A stretch of DNA of 44,264 nucleotides from CAZHMB01 sp964533515 (GTDB taxonomy: Archaea; Nanobdellota; Nanobdellia; Pacearchaeales; GW2011-AR1): positions 1 to 44,264 of the forward strand of contig CAZHMB010000005.1 of the NCBI GenBank assembly GCA_964533515.1. The letters run 5' to 3'. Under the pieces are notes generated by a model. It ran no database searches. It worked only from the letters and a program-made list of their open reading frames with translations, and was not told the origin of the DNA. Shown in pieces: positions 1-7,799 of the stretch. How positions within the stretch are numbered: the stretch's first letter is position 1; each line of letters starts with the position of its first letter. Position numbers and translations under genes: made by a program.

Positions 1-55
1 CATCAAGCAATTCTCAGCGAATGTGCACGATGGGTCGGGTATCCGGCGTGGGCGT
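1..55 (+). repeat. 55-bp direct repeat, copy 1 (left arm and loop of a long hairpin)
   Basis: Identical over 55 bases to positions 1155-1209. It is clearly richer in G+C than its surroundings. It begins at the very first base of the window, so its true left end is unknown. In this copy the repeat is followed by a complementary right arm (57-84), which together form the hairpin annotated at 10-84. The second copy lacks that arm. Confidence 0.9.
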
Positions 56-84
56 TCGACCCTCCGTGCACATTTAGTGAGAAT
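10..84. other. Long GC-rich imperfect inverted repeat (hairpin)
   Basis: Arms 10-37 and 57-84 pair over 28 positions with 24 pairs (one G-T): ATTCTCA with TGAGAAT, AATGTGCACG with CGTGCACATT, and GGGTCG with CGACCC. Two small internal mismatched patches interrupt it, and the loop is GGTATCCGGCGTGGGCGTT. It is not a tRNA: there is no T arm, anticodon arm or CCA-proximal stem of the right geometry. It could be a structured RNA, a MITE-like palindrome or a recombination/termination structure. The sequence alone does not decide. Confidence 0.75.
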
Positions 85-191
85 CACTTTGAAAATAATA
101 TGTTTTGATCTAGAAAATGGGTGCAGTGTCCCGCTAGGGCGTTGTATTTGTGAATTGATTTAAGTAACATTGAAATAAATTCGGCTATAAG

Positions 192-287
192 ATGACTTTG
201 TATAGAAATCTTGAGGACTTAAAGAAAGAAGTTAAAAAATTGCATGTAGGAATTCCGGTGTTGTTGTGGTTTGGAAAAAAAGTTTGA
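192..287 (+). CDS. Small hypothetical protein (31 aa)
   Basis: An ATG-to-TGA frame whose product starts MTLYRNLEDLKKEVKKL and ends in a short hydrophobic patch plus GKKV. The first half looks like an amphipathic helix. No TATA box lies at the usual 22-nt distance and there is no clear ribosome binding site. It could be a genuine micro-protein, the remnant of a longer gene, or chance. Nothing in it identifies a family. Confidence 0.25.
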   Translation: MTLYRNLEDLKKEVKKLHVGIPVLLWFGKKV

Positions 288-352
288 TGCGGGGGCAAAG
301 AGGTTTTTAAATACAAAATTAAGAGTTAATTAGAAGGTTTTTTAATAGAAAG

Positions 353-382
353 ATTTAAATAGTAAGTAAGACGTATCTTACT
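353..382 (+). promoter_or_regulatory. Promoter and palindromic operator of the toxin-antitoxin pair
   Basis: TATA box ATTTAAAT at 353-360, exactly 22 nt before the antitoxin ATG, so the mRNA is probably leaderless. Between them lies a perfect inverted repeat, AGTAAGA-CGTA-TCTTACT (365-382), which abuts the start codon and covers the expected transcription start. AbrB-type antitoxins usually bind such palindromes, so this is the likely autoregulatory operator (inference). Confidence 0.7.
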
Positions 383-652
383 ATGGTAAATATAAACGTA
401 ACTAGAATAAGTTCAAAAGGACAAATAGTAATCCCTTCTGAAATGAGGTCTGATTTAACTGAGGGAGAAGAATTATTGATCTTGAAAGATGGAGATAGAA
501 TAATCTTGAAAAAAGCTAGTAGTATATCTGAAAAAATGAAAGAAGATATAGAATTTGCAAAAAGAACAGAAGAAGCATGGCAACAAATAGAAAGAGGGGA
601 ATGCACTAATTATACTAAAGAAGAATTCCTAAAAAAATTAGAGGCATTATGA
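383..652 (+). CDS. AbrB/SpoVT-type antitoxin
   Basis: 89 aa. Residues about 4-48 form a SpoVT/AbrB swapped-hairpin DNA-binding domain, with the hallmark VTRISSKGQIVIPSEMR followed by a second strand ILKDGDRIILKK. The C-terminal half is charged and helical and probably wraps and neutralises the toxin. It lies 1 nt upstream of a RelE-like gene, the standard antitoxin-first order. A palindrome at its start codon suggests it represses its own promoter. The family call is secure; the partner specificity is inferred from adjacency. Confidence 0.85.
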   Translation: MVNINVTRISSKGQIVIPSEMRSDLTEGEELLILKDGDRIILKKASSISEKMKEDIEFAKRTEEAWQQIERGECTNYTKEEFLKKLEAL

Positions 653-653
653 A

Positions 654-905
654 ATGCAAGTAAAAGAGGTTAAAGAATCTAATAACTTTAAAAGAGCTTT
701 AAAAAAGATTGATAAATCATTAAAGACTAGATTAAATAAACTTCTTATAAAGATTTTAGAGAATCCTGAAATTGGTAAACCAATGAGATATGAAAGAAAA
801 GGAACAAGAGAAATTTATATAAAACCTTTTAGAATTTCCTATTCCTTTGAATATTCAACATTAATTTTATATTTTCTAGAATTATATCATAAGGATGAGC
901 AATAA
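654..905 (+). CDS. RelE/ParE-superfamily toxin
   Basis: 83 aa, the usual size for RelE-type mRNA interferases. The pattern fits the fold: two N-terminal helices (NNFKRALKKIDKSLKTRLNK), then NPEIGKPMRYERKGTREIYI, then the strands FRISYSF and LILYFLELYHKDEQ. The conserved basic residues and the C-terminal His/Asp/Glu-rich end fit ribosome-dependent mRNA cleavage. It is co-transcribed with the AbrB-type antitoxin 1 nt upstream. An AbrB/RelE pairing is common in archaea. Activity cannot be judged from sequence, but no key region is visibly missing. Confidence 0.85.
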   Translation: MQVKEVKESNNFKRALKKIDKSLKTRLNKLLIKILENPEIGKPMRYERKGTREIYIKPFRISYSFEYSTLILYFLELYHKDEQ

Positions 906-913
906 ATTCTGGG

Positions 914-957
914 ATCCCTATTTTAAGGGGATTCGGGAAGAAGAGTTAATCTTCTTC
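914..957 (+). terminator. Two consecutive small hairpins after the toxin gene
   Basis: ATCCC (914-918) pairs with GGGAT (928-932). Immediately after, GAAGAAGA (937-944) pairs perfectly with TCTTCTTC (950-957) around a 5-nt loop. They sit just past the toxin stop codon, where transcript ends are expected. There is no long T-run, so a terminator role is only plausible. The second hairpin also overlaps the end of a minus-strand micro-ORF (946-993). Confidence 0.35.
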
Positions 958-1038
958 AAGAACACCAATCTTAATCTCTGCTGTCACCCCCATGTGGTCG
1001 ACAAGATTTATAAATCATAGAGATCACACATAACAGCG

Positions 1039-1137
1039 ATGGAAAACACAGGTTGGGTTGATAAATTATTAAAACTTCAAAAAGAAGTTGAAGAAGAAAA
1101 GAAATCTAAAACTAAGGAGAAATCTGAAGATGATTAA
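1039..1137 (+). CDS. Small charged protein (32 aa)
   Basis: Starts MENTGWVDKLLKLQKEVEEE and ends in a Lys/Glu/Asp-rich tail, so it is probably a helical or coiled-coil micro-protein. A TATA box TTTATAAAT (1007-1015) lies 23 nt upstream of the ATG, matching the leaderless promoters elsewhere in the window, which supports a real gene. No family recognised. It lies between the toxin gene and the second repeat copy. Confidence 0.5.
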   Translation: MENTGWVDKLLKLQKEVEEEKKSKTKEKSEDD

Positions 1138-1154
1138 TAAATTAAATTTAAGGG

Positions 1155-1209
1155 CATCAAGCAATTCTCAGCGAATGTGCACGATGGGTCGGGTATCCGG
1201 CGTGGGCGT
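1155..1209 (+). repeat. 55-bp direct repeat, copy 2 (hairpin right arm missing)
   Basis: Identical to 1-55. After the loop the sequence switches to unrelated AT-rich DNA that carries a TATA-like CTTTTATAT (1213-1221), so the complementary arm of copy 1 is absent. The two copies flank 1.1 kb containing the toxin-antitoxin pair and micro-ORFs. Confidence 0.9.
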
Positions 1210-1260
1210 AAAGCTTTTATATCTCTTTTTCTTAATTAGATTAAGGGGAGGTAAAAAGAG

Positions 1261-1354
1261 ATGATAAAAATTTGGGCAAGAAGGATTCGTAGCAAACATC
1301 GCAGAATCAATCGGAAATTTTTTCAAAGGAATATTCGGTGGTGGAGAGGAATAG
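1261..1354 (+). pseudogene. Frameshifted small amphipathic peptide gene
   Basis: A strong ribosome binding site GGGGAGGT (1245-1252) precedes ATG 1261. As written, the ATG opens a 34-aa very basic frame (to 1365) that is not protein-like. The +1-shifted frame reads GFVANIAESIGNFFKGIFGG followed by GEE and a stop at 1352-1354, a convincing amphipathic peptide. Removing one A from the A5 run at 1266-1270 joins the ATG to that frame, giving about 30 aa beginning MIKFGQEGF. The cause is either a real frameshift, a base-call error in the homopolymer, or slippage. Confidence 0.45.
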
Positions 1355-1429
1355 AAAAAGATTAAAATCCCTGTTCATATTTCCTGCACTCTTCAACACT
1401 TTAATAAACCCTTTTGATTTTTATCAAAT

Positions 1430-2176
1430 ATGGCAAATGTTTGGTTATATTCTTTAGCAAGCGTATTCATCGTTAGCCTAGTTTCTATTATCGGAATTGT
1501 AGCTCTACAGATCAAGGTAGAGAAACTTAGAAAGATCTTGATTTACATGATTAGTTTTTCTGCGGGAGCCTTAATAGGAGATGCATTCATACATTTACTT
1601 CCAGAATTGGCCAAAGAAGGATTAAAGTTGAGCTATTCCCTAACAATTATCTTCGGAGTGTTATTGTTCTTTTCATTGGAGAAAGTTGTTCATTGGAGGC
1701 ATTGTCATATGCCCATAACAAAAACCCATGTTCATCCTTTTGCATATATGAATTTATTCGGTGACGGGTTGCATAATTTTATCGACGGATTAATCATTGC
1801 AGGAAGTTATTTAATCAGCGTCCCTGCCGGAATAGCAACTACCACCGCCGTAATACTTCACGAAATTCCTCAAGAAATGGGAGACTTTGGAGTTCTAATC
1901 CATGGGGGCTTTACGAGGATTAAGGCCATACTTTTAAATCTTTTAACAGCTTTGACCGCGTTCCTTGGAGTTATCTTCGCATTGACCCTAAATAATTATA
2001 TAAGCAACATCGAAGGATATCTAATTTCTTTAGCCATTGGAGGATTCCTCTATATCGCGGGAAGCGATCTAATACCAGAATTACACAAAGAGACAAAAAT
2101 CTCCGTTTCATTAATTCAAATACTGACTTTTATATTAGGGGTTCTAGTCATGATTGGTTTATTATTCTTAGGGTGA
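1430..2176 (+). CDS. ZIP-family divalent metal transporter
   Basis: 248 aa with about eight membrane segments. It imports Zn/Fe/Mn-type divalent metals into the cytoplasm. The two ZIP hallmarks are present: HNFIDG (115-120) in TM4 and HEIPQEMGDF (144-153) in TM5, whose His/Asp/Glu residues line the metal path. A His-rich loop between TM3 and TM4 (HWRHCHMPITKTHVHPF, about 88-104) is typical of the variable metal-sensing loop. Length is normal for compact prokaryotic ZIPs. Its own promoter TTTAATAA ends 22 nt before the ATG. Substrate metal cannot be set from sequence. Confidence 0.92.
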   Translation: MANVWLYSLASVFIVSLVSIIGIVALQIKVEKLRKILIYMISFSAGALIGDAFIHLLPELAKEGLKLSYSLTIIFGVLLFFSLEKVVHWRHCHMPITKTHVHPFAYMNLFGDGLHNFIDGLIIAGSYLISVPAGIATTTAVILHEIPQEMGDFGVLIHGGFTRIKAILLNLLTALTAFLGVIFALTLNNYISNIEGYLISLAIGGFLYIAGSDLIPELHKETKISVSLIQILTFILGVLVMIGLLFLG

Positions 2177-2273
2177 AACTCTCTAGAAAAAGGCGGAGTT
2201 GTTTGGCGAAAACAAAGTTTGTAATATAATAATAATGGATTGGCAAAAAGAAGATATGGGAGGTTAACTTAAA

Positions 2274-3059
2274 CTATTTCTTCATCTTTTTTTTGTAAAC
2301 GTTCTCAACAGCTAGAAGAATTCCTGCCCCAAATAAAGCCAGCACAAAAATATAAACAACATTTTTGTTTCTAACCGATTGGTAAAAAGATTCGTTTTCT
2401 TCAGGTTTTAATCCACCTGTAATTGGGCTTTGGCTATCTGCAGAAACATCATCTAGAATTCCCACAACTCTTCCAGTTAGAGAAATTTCTCCTCGCGTCA
2501 ATGAAGTTGTCCCATCGGTTATTCTAACGGTGTAAACGCCCTCAGGAGCAACCAATCTAAAACTCTCTTTTTCTCCAACACCCAGTTCAATATCTTTAGT
2601 TCCAACCGAACTACCAATAATGATATTTACTGTCTTTGAATATTCACTATTTCCCATGTTTGTTATTATAAGTTTGTCGCCCTCTATCTCGAATTTAGCC
2701 AGCTCTTCCGAAGTAATACTAAAAAAAGAAGTACCTTCTGTAACTTCCCCGGCGAGTCCTTGATATGTCGCTGTTACTTTCCAAACACCCTCCACAGGAT
2801 TTTCTCCGATATCCATTTCAACCGGTTTATTAGTCTGAACCATCTTCTCAATTCTCACCGTCTTTCCAGTATTTTCTATAACCACCGAAACTTCTGCGTT
2901 AATTGGACTGTTCTCAGAATCAAGAAGAGAGACTCTTAGATTAATTTTATCTCCCGGACTAAAATTTTCTTCTAGAGTAGAAACTTCAATTTTATCCGCC
3001 AGAACCAGTTGAAACATAAAGACCATACAAATCAGAAAGATCCAACCTTTTTTTATCAT
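2274..3059 (-). CDS. Secreted membrane-anchored Ig-like protein
   Basis: 261 aa. The N-terminal signal peptide (MIKKGWIFLICMVFMFQLVLA, residues 1-21) would be cleaved near LA-DK. It is followed by a beta domain resembling the MG2/Ig-like extensions of adhesins and alpha-2-macroglobulins (FSPGDKINLRVSLLDSENSP), then a second beta region. A transmembrane helix near the C terminus (about 235-254) and a KKKMKK cytoplasmic stop-transfer end show a type I surface protein. It is divergent from the giant surface protein at 3142; both have TATA boxes at the usual spacing. Function unknown; probably a cell-envelope structural or adhesion protein. Confidence 0.7.
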   Translation of the reverse strand: MIKKGWIFLICMVFMFQLVLADKIEVSTLEENFSPGDKINLRVSLLDSENSPINAEVSVVIENTGKTVRIEKMVQTNKPVEMDIGENPVEGVWKVTATYQGLAGEVTEGTSFFSITSEELAKFEIEGDKLIITNMGNSEYSKTVNIIIGSSVGTKDIELGVGEKESFRLVAPEGVYTVRITDGTTSLTRGEISLTGRVVGILDDVSADSQSPITGGLKPEENESFYQSVRNKNVVYIFVLALFGAGILLAVENVYKKKMKK

Positions 3060-3141
3060 CTTAAAACAAACATCTCCGAGTTTTTAAAAATATCGGTTTT
3101 TCAATAACCTTTTTAAATATGAAATTCTTACTTAGAAAAGA

Positions 3142-6100
3142 ATGAAAAAAGAAATAAGTATGTTGGTTATAGTCTTTGTCGCTATAGGTTTTTTGTTATT
3201 AATAGGAAATTTATCAAGAGACAGTTTTACTGGTTTTGCGGTTTATGAACAAGGAGAACAATCTGATTTTGACCAGGGAACTTATAATAATACGGAATAT
3301 TCGGGGAGCGCGGTTGTTTTAAGTTCTGGACAAAGCTCAGGAACTTACACTTCTGAGATATTTGATGCAACAAACGATGCAACATGGAATAGTTTGACAG
3401 CAACAAGCTCGACACCAACAGCGAAAACTTTGTTTGTGGTGGATGGCGGAGGAGACGTTTATTCTTCATCAGACGGTGGAACAGCATGGGCATTAGCAAA
3501 AGAGGATTATGGAAGATCTTCAGCCACAATAGAAATGATATCCAATTCAGATTATCTATACATTCTTTCTACTTCGAACAGGGAAGTTTTCCGTTCTTCG
3601 GATTTTGAAACTTGGGAGATGGTAAATGATAGTTTCGCGGATAGCGCAGTTCTTTTGGGGGAAGTTGATTCCTTAGAAAATCTTTATATTGCAGACGCTT
3701 CAGGAGATGTTTATCTCTCTTCTGACGACGGAGTAACTTGGACATTACAAGGCGATTTCAATGCTGGAGCAACAAACAACGGAAAAGGAATGGCAATAGA
3801 TTCTTCAGGAAATATCTACATCGTAGACGGTTCAGGGGCCGTTTGGAAATCTTCTAACTCCGGAGTTGATTGGGTAGAACAAACTTCAGCATATGGGGGA
3901 GGAGCAGGAACAGATGATCTAGAGGTTGATGCTTCTGACAATTTATACATTTTAAATAACGACGAGGTAATGAAATCAATCGACGATGGAGTAACTTGGG
4001 TCCAAGTTGAAGATGATTTCTCTCCTTATTCAAATGAGGGTTGCAAAATGTTAATTGATGGGGATGAAGATTTTTTTCTCGCAGACTGTTCTGGAAGAGT
4101 TTTTCAATCATCTGATTCTGGAGTTAGCTGGGATGAACTGGGAGATTCAAACCTAGGTGCAAGTAATGATATCAAAGGGATAACTGATTTTTATTCTGCT
4201 ACCACTTTAACCTATGAAGTAAGAAATTGTTCTGAATCTGATTGTAGCGACGGAACTTTTGAAGATCAAGGAATGTCTGGCCTGGATTTAACGGGAAGAT
4301 ACTTTCAATATAAGGTTTCTTTTGTTACTCCGGGAGCTGGGACAAGTCCTGAATTAAGTAGTGTTAGTATTGATTATACAGAACCTGAATCTGATAGTCC
4401 CTCAATTTCTTTTTCATCTTCCACAACTGCAGAAGGGACTTATTCGAATGTTGATTTCATCAATGTTGATGTTGACTTGGCTGATGCGAGCCAGATTTAT
4501 AGTTTTATTAATTTTAATAATTCGTTAATTGGTTTTTGGAAATTAAATGAATCTTCAGGGAACATTATTGATTATTCAGGATACGGAAATGATGGAACAA
4601 ATAATGGAGCAATCTATGGTTCTAGTGGAAAATTTGGAGGGGCATTGGGTTTTGATGGAACGAATGACTATCTCTATACTGCAAACGATGATTTATTTGA
4701 TTTTAATCTAACGGACTCATTTGCATTGTCGGCATGGATTAATACAGATTCTTCAGAAAATATGGTCATTATTAACAAAATGGACGGAGCAACGATTTAT
4801 AGAGGATATAGTTTGTTTGTTTTGAGTTCAGGAAAGGTTAGATTTATATTACAGAAAAGTTCTGCTGCTGCCCATAATACATTTGATACTAATGCTATTG
4901 TAAATGATGGAAATTGGCATCTTATAACTGCAACTTATAATGGCACAGGAGCTAATGGAATGCAAGTTTATGTGGATGGTATTAAAGATACTGCAACAGT
5001 TTCAGCAGTTGGGACTACAGATACTATTGCGAGTTCATCACATTTAGCTATTGGTTCGAGATATGCTCATAATGATTTATATTTTAATGGTTCAATTGAC
5101 GAAGTCCTAATCTTTAATAGGGCTTTATCCTCAGATGAAATTTCTGTTTTATACTCTGCAAGTTCTTATTCCATAACTTATTCCAATCTCTCTTATGATA
5201 CTTATGAGTTTTATGCGTATGCTCAGGACGTTTATGGAAATGAGGCGCAAACAGAAACAAGAACCGTTACCCTCTCTGAAAATGCCCCCCCAACATTAAC
5301 AAGCGTCTCCCCTCAAGATGGAGCATCATATGGTTATAACGAATCTCTTGCATTGAATTATGTTGTTTCAGACATCGACGATAATCTAGATTCTTGTTGG
5401 TATGTCTTGAATTCAGGAAGCCCCGTTATCCTTTCGGGATGCGCGAATTCTTCAATAGATGTTCCAGAAGGAAGCAACACTTTGACAGTTTACGCAAATG
5501 ATACTTTAGGAGAAGAAATCAGCGATTCTGCTACTTTTAACGTTGCTGTTGGCGCACCGTCAATAAGTTTGATATCTCCAATAAATGAATCTTTTAACTC
5601 TTATGATATAACCTTCACATACACTCCAACAGACGTAGATTTAGAATCTTGTAGCTTATTAGGAAATTTTGGTGGGGATTGGGAAGTTAATCAGACAGAT
5701 GGCTCTCCAACAAGCGGGGTTGAAAATATTTTTAGTTTAACATTAGGGGAGGGGGATTATATTTGGAATATACAATGTAACGATTCTATCGGAAATGTAG
5801 CTACAAATGGAAACAAAAGCTTTTCTATCGATACCACAAACCCCTCTTTAACCTTAATAGAACCAACTGGAACTAAAACAAGCAGAACAATTAGTGCCGA
5901 GTGGAGTGTTTCAGATGTTTCTCCAGTGACCTGCAAGTATAATGTCCTTCGGGGAGAGACTATAGAGGTGGCAAACACTTCTGTAGATTGTTCGGCCGAT
6001 TCCACAACTTTTGATGTAACTGTAGATGCAGATTTTGTATTCCATTTTTATGTAAATGACTCTGCAGGGAATTCAAATTCTGGAAATTCTAGTTTTATAG

Positions 6101-6951
6101 TTGATACCTCCACATCACCTCCTGTAATAATCGATAGCGGAAGCAGCAGTAGTGGAGGTGGCGGAGGAGGTTCTTCAATATATCTGCCAGTAGAAATTAC
6201 TGGGATCTCGGATATAATAGCAGATCCAGGAAATTCAAAAAAGATGTCAATTCAGGTTAAAAATTCTGGAAGGGGTTTCTTAAATGATTGTGTTCTTAAA
6301 AGCCAAGGAGATACTTCGAGTTGGATTTCTTCAAACACTGCTGTCATGGGTCTAAGTCCTGGAGAAGAGCAAGAGATTGTATTCATTTTGAATATCCCCG
6401 AGGTATTAGAAGAGGGTTCTTATGAAATAAATCTAACCTTTGATTGTAATGAATACGACGGACATGTCAATTTCACTGTGGAAATAATTAAAGAAAAATT
6501 AGCCCTAGGGTTAATAGATATAAAACAAGCAGACAGAGAAAATCTCCAAATTTCTTATTCTTTAAAAGAGTTAACTGGCAAAGATCAAGAAGTAAACGTT
6601 GAGATTGTTTTGGTAGATAGTGATAATGAGAGAGTAGCAGAATTTTTAGAGGTAAGAACTATCACAGCCAATTCTGAGCAGGAGTTTGAAATTGTTTTAG
6701 CCACTCCTTTGCAACTAAAAGGAAATTTCAATCTTTTGATAAACGCCGTATCGGAGACCTCTTCAGCATTTGTCCAGGAAGAAGTTATTCTGGGATCTTT
6801 ATCAAGAATTGGGGGCTTTGCTATTTTTGATCTGGATGAAGGGTCTTTCTTCGGAGTAATCATTGTAGGGATGTTTATTTTGTTCGGTGTTTTCATGATT
6901 GTAAGAATTTTTAGGTTAAGAAAGAAAGCAAGAACAAATAAATGTAAGTAA
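3142..6951 (+). CDS. Giant surface protein with Asp-box, LamG and Ig-like domains
   Basis: 1269 aa. An N-terminal hydrophobic segment (about 5-23) is followed by the motif SFTGFAV. Residues about 95-335 contain six sialidase-type Asp-box repeats (such as SSDGGTAW, SSDDGVTW, SIDDGVTW, SSDSGVSW), suggesting a beta-propeller. Residues about 458-672 form a LamG/concanavalin-like domain (LIGFWKLNESSGN... WHLITATYNG... IDEVLIFNRALS). Three Ig/cadherin-like modules follow (about 713-990), then a Ser/Gly linker (about 997-1013), a further beta domain (about 1016-1113) and a C-terminal transmembrane helix (about 1234-1256) with a basic tail. It probably binds glycans or another cell at the surface, an inference from the domains. 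TATA box ends 22 nt upstream. Confidence 0.85.
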   Translation: MKKEISMLVIVFVAIGFLLLIGNLSRDSFTGFAVYEQGEQSDFDQGTYNNTEYSGSAVVLSSGQSSGTYTSEIFDATNDATWNSLTATSSTPTAKTLFVVDGGGDVYSSSDGGTAWALAKEDYGRSSATIEMISNSDYLYILSTSNREVFRSSDFETWEMVNDSFADSAVLLGEVDSLENLYIADASGDVYLSSDDGVTWTLQGDFNAGATNNGKGMAIDSSGNIYIVDGSGAVWKSSNSGVDWVEQTSAYGGGAGTDDLEVDASDNLYILNNDEVMKSIDDGVTWVQVEDDFSPYSNEGCKMLIDGDEDFFLADCSGRVFQSSDSGVSWDELGDSNLGASNDIKGITDFYSATTLTYEVRNCSESDCSDGTFEDQGMSGLDLTGRYFQYKVSFVTPGAGTSPELSSVSIDYTEPESDSPSISFSSSTTAEGTYSNVDFINVDVDLADASQIYSFINFNNSLIGFWKLNESSGNIIDYSGYGNDGTNNGAIYGSSGKFGGALGFDGTNDYLYTANDDLFDFNLTDSFALSAWINTDSSENMVIINKMDGATIYRGYSLFVLSSGKVRFILQKSSAAAHNTFDTNAIVNDGNWHLITATYNGTGANGMQVYVDGIKDTATVSAVGTTDTIASSSHLAIGSRYAHNDLYFNGSIDEVLIFNRALSSDEISVLYSASSYSITYSNLSYDTYEFYAYAQDVYGNEAQTETRTVTLSENAPPTLTSVSPQDGASYGYNESLALNYVVSDIDDNLDSCWYVLNSGSPVILSGCANSSIDVPEGSNTLTVYANDTLGEEISDSATFNVAVGAPSISLISPINESFNSYDITFTYTPTDVDLESCSLLGNFGGDWEVNQTDGSPTSGVENIFSLTLGEGDYIWNIQCNDSIGNVATNGNKSFSIDTTNPSLTLIEPTGTKTSRTISAEWSVSDVSPVTCKYNVLRGETIEVANTSVDCSADSTTFDVTVDADFVFHFYVNDSAGNSNSGNSSFIVDTSTSPPVIIDSGSSSSGGGGGGSSIYLPVEITGISDIIADPGNSKKMSIQVKNSGRGFLNDCVLKSQGDTSSWISSNTAVMGLSPGEEQEIVFILNIPEVLEEGSYEINLTFDCNEYDGHVNFTVEIIKEKLALGLIDIKQADRENLQISYSLKELTGKDQEVNVEIVLVDSDNERVAEFLEVRTITANSEQEFEIVLATPLQLKGNFNLLINAVSETSSAFVQEEVILGSLSRIGGFAIFDLDEGSFFGVIIVGMFILFGVFMIVRIFRLRKKARTNKCK

Positions 6952-6976
6952 TCATCTAAAAATAATTATGGGACGA

Positions 6977-7219
6977 CTAATTTTTATTATATCTAGCAAT
7001 AGAAATAGTTTGGTCATTTTCTAGTGTTAGGGTGGCTCCACCCGAGGAATTAATGGCTTGTATTATAGAATTTATTGCATCTCTTCCACCTTCAAGATAT
7101 TTCTCTTCTTTTATTGTTTGGTGATATCCAAAAGCAAAAACACCTACAATTATGATTATTACAACAAAGAGGATAAATGCAATTTTCCATTTGTTAGTTT
7201 TTTGGTTTTCCATTTTCAT
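6977..7219 (-). CDS. Small single-pass membrane protein
   Basis: 80 aa. A charged N-terminus (MKMENQKTNKWK) is followed by one transmembrane helix (about 13-31, IAFILFVVIIIIVGVFAFGY) and an outside domain of about 45 aa. Its ATG overlaps the stop of the upstream gene (ATGA, 7216-7219), so the two are translationally coupled and probably work together. Not recognised as a known family. Confidence 0.65.
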   Translation of the reverse strand: MKMENQKTNKWKIAFILFVVIIIIVGVFAFGYHQTIKEEKYLEGGRDAINSIIQAINSSGGATLTLENDQTISIARYNKN

Positions 7220-7740
7220 GCACTGTCACAATCGTCCAATTTATCACTACAATCTTCATATTTACTTTCCCATTCGTCTATCCCATCCTGCATACTATCC
7301 TTTTCTTCCTGGCAATCGTTTTCCATGTTCGTCTCCAACAATAATTTTTCTTCCCGACATTCTCTAGACAATTCATCGTTAAGGTGTTTTTCCTCTTCAT
7401 TCAGGTTAATAGTTTTCCCTTTAATTCCAATCCCAAACCTATCGGGATCAGATTCATTAACCTCATAAGTGAAAAATCCCGTCAGTTTAGAAGAAACACC
7501 CTTTTCTGAAATCACAAGGCCGCTTAAACTAGAATTACCTTCAGAATTATCTAAGAAAAGATAAATCCCCCCAGCAACGATAATCAAAGCAAAAAAACCA
7601 ATTAGACTTATAACTACTTTCTTCCCATGTGGGTGTTCCCTAACTTTTGAAGTCGCATTTGAAAACATTTCAGATACCTCTTGAAAGGTTGGAACAGAAG
7701 TTCTCTCATCCACCTCAAAGTTCACATCTTTTTCAGCCAT
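7216..7740 (-). CDS. Membrane protein with extracellular coiled coil
   Basis: 174 aa. A cytoplasmic N-terminus of about 40 residues is followed by one transmembrane helix (about 43-64, VVISLIGFFALIIVAGGIYL). Then comes SLSGLVI and KLTGFF, a short beta stretch, and a Glu/Asp-rich coiled coil with four cysteines (C..EEK, DCQEEK, EDCSD, DDCDS) that could form disulfides outside. TATA box TTTTTAAA ends 21 nt upstream. Overlaps the 80-aa membrane gene downstream by 4 nt. The small G-F/L motif after the membrane helix resembles one in the giant surface protein. Function unknown. Confidence 0.65.
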   Translation of the reverse strand: MAEKDVNFEVDERTSVPTFQEVSEMFSNATSKVREHPHGKKVVISLIGFFALIIVAGGIYLFLDNSEGNSSLSGLVISEKGVSSKLTGFFTYEVNESDPDRFGIGIKGKTINLNEEEKHLNDELSRECREEKLLLETNMENDCQEEKDSMQDGIDEWESKYEDCSDKLDDCDSA

Positions 7741-7799
7741 GAAAATAAATAGATTTCAGGGTTTAAAAATATTATTGTCTTCTAGGATATCCTAAATGA

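Noticed and set aside
15..84. tRNA-like sequence with GTTCGA in the left-edge hairpin
   Set aside because: The stems do not fit tRNA geometry: one long continuous hairpin, no anticodon arm, and the T-arm pairing fails at the second position.
2235..2267. 10-codon ORF MDWQKEDMGG between the ZIP gene and the surface protein
   Set aside because: Too short, no ribosome site or TATA at the expected distance.
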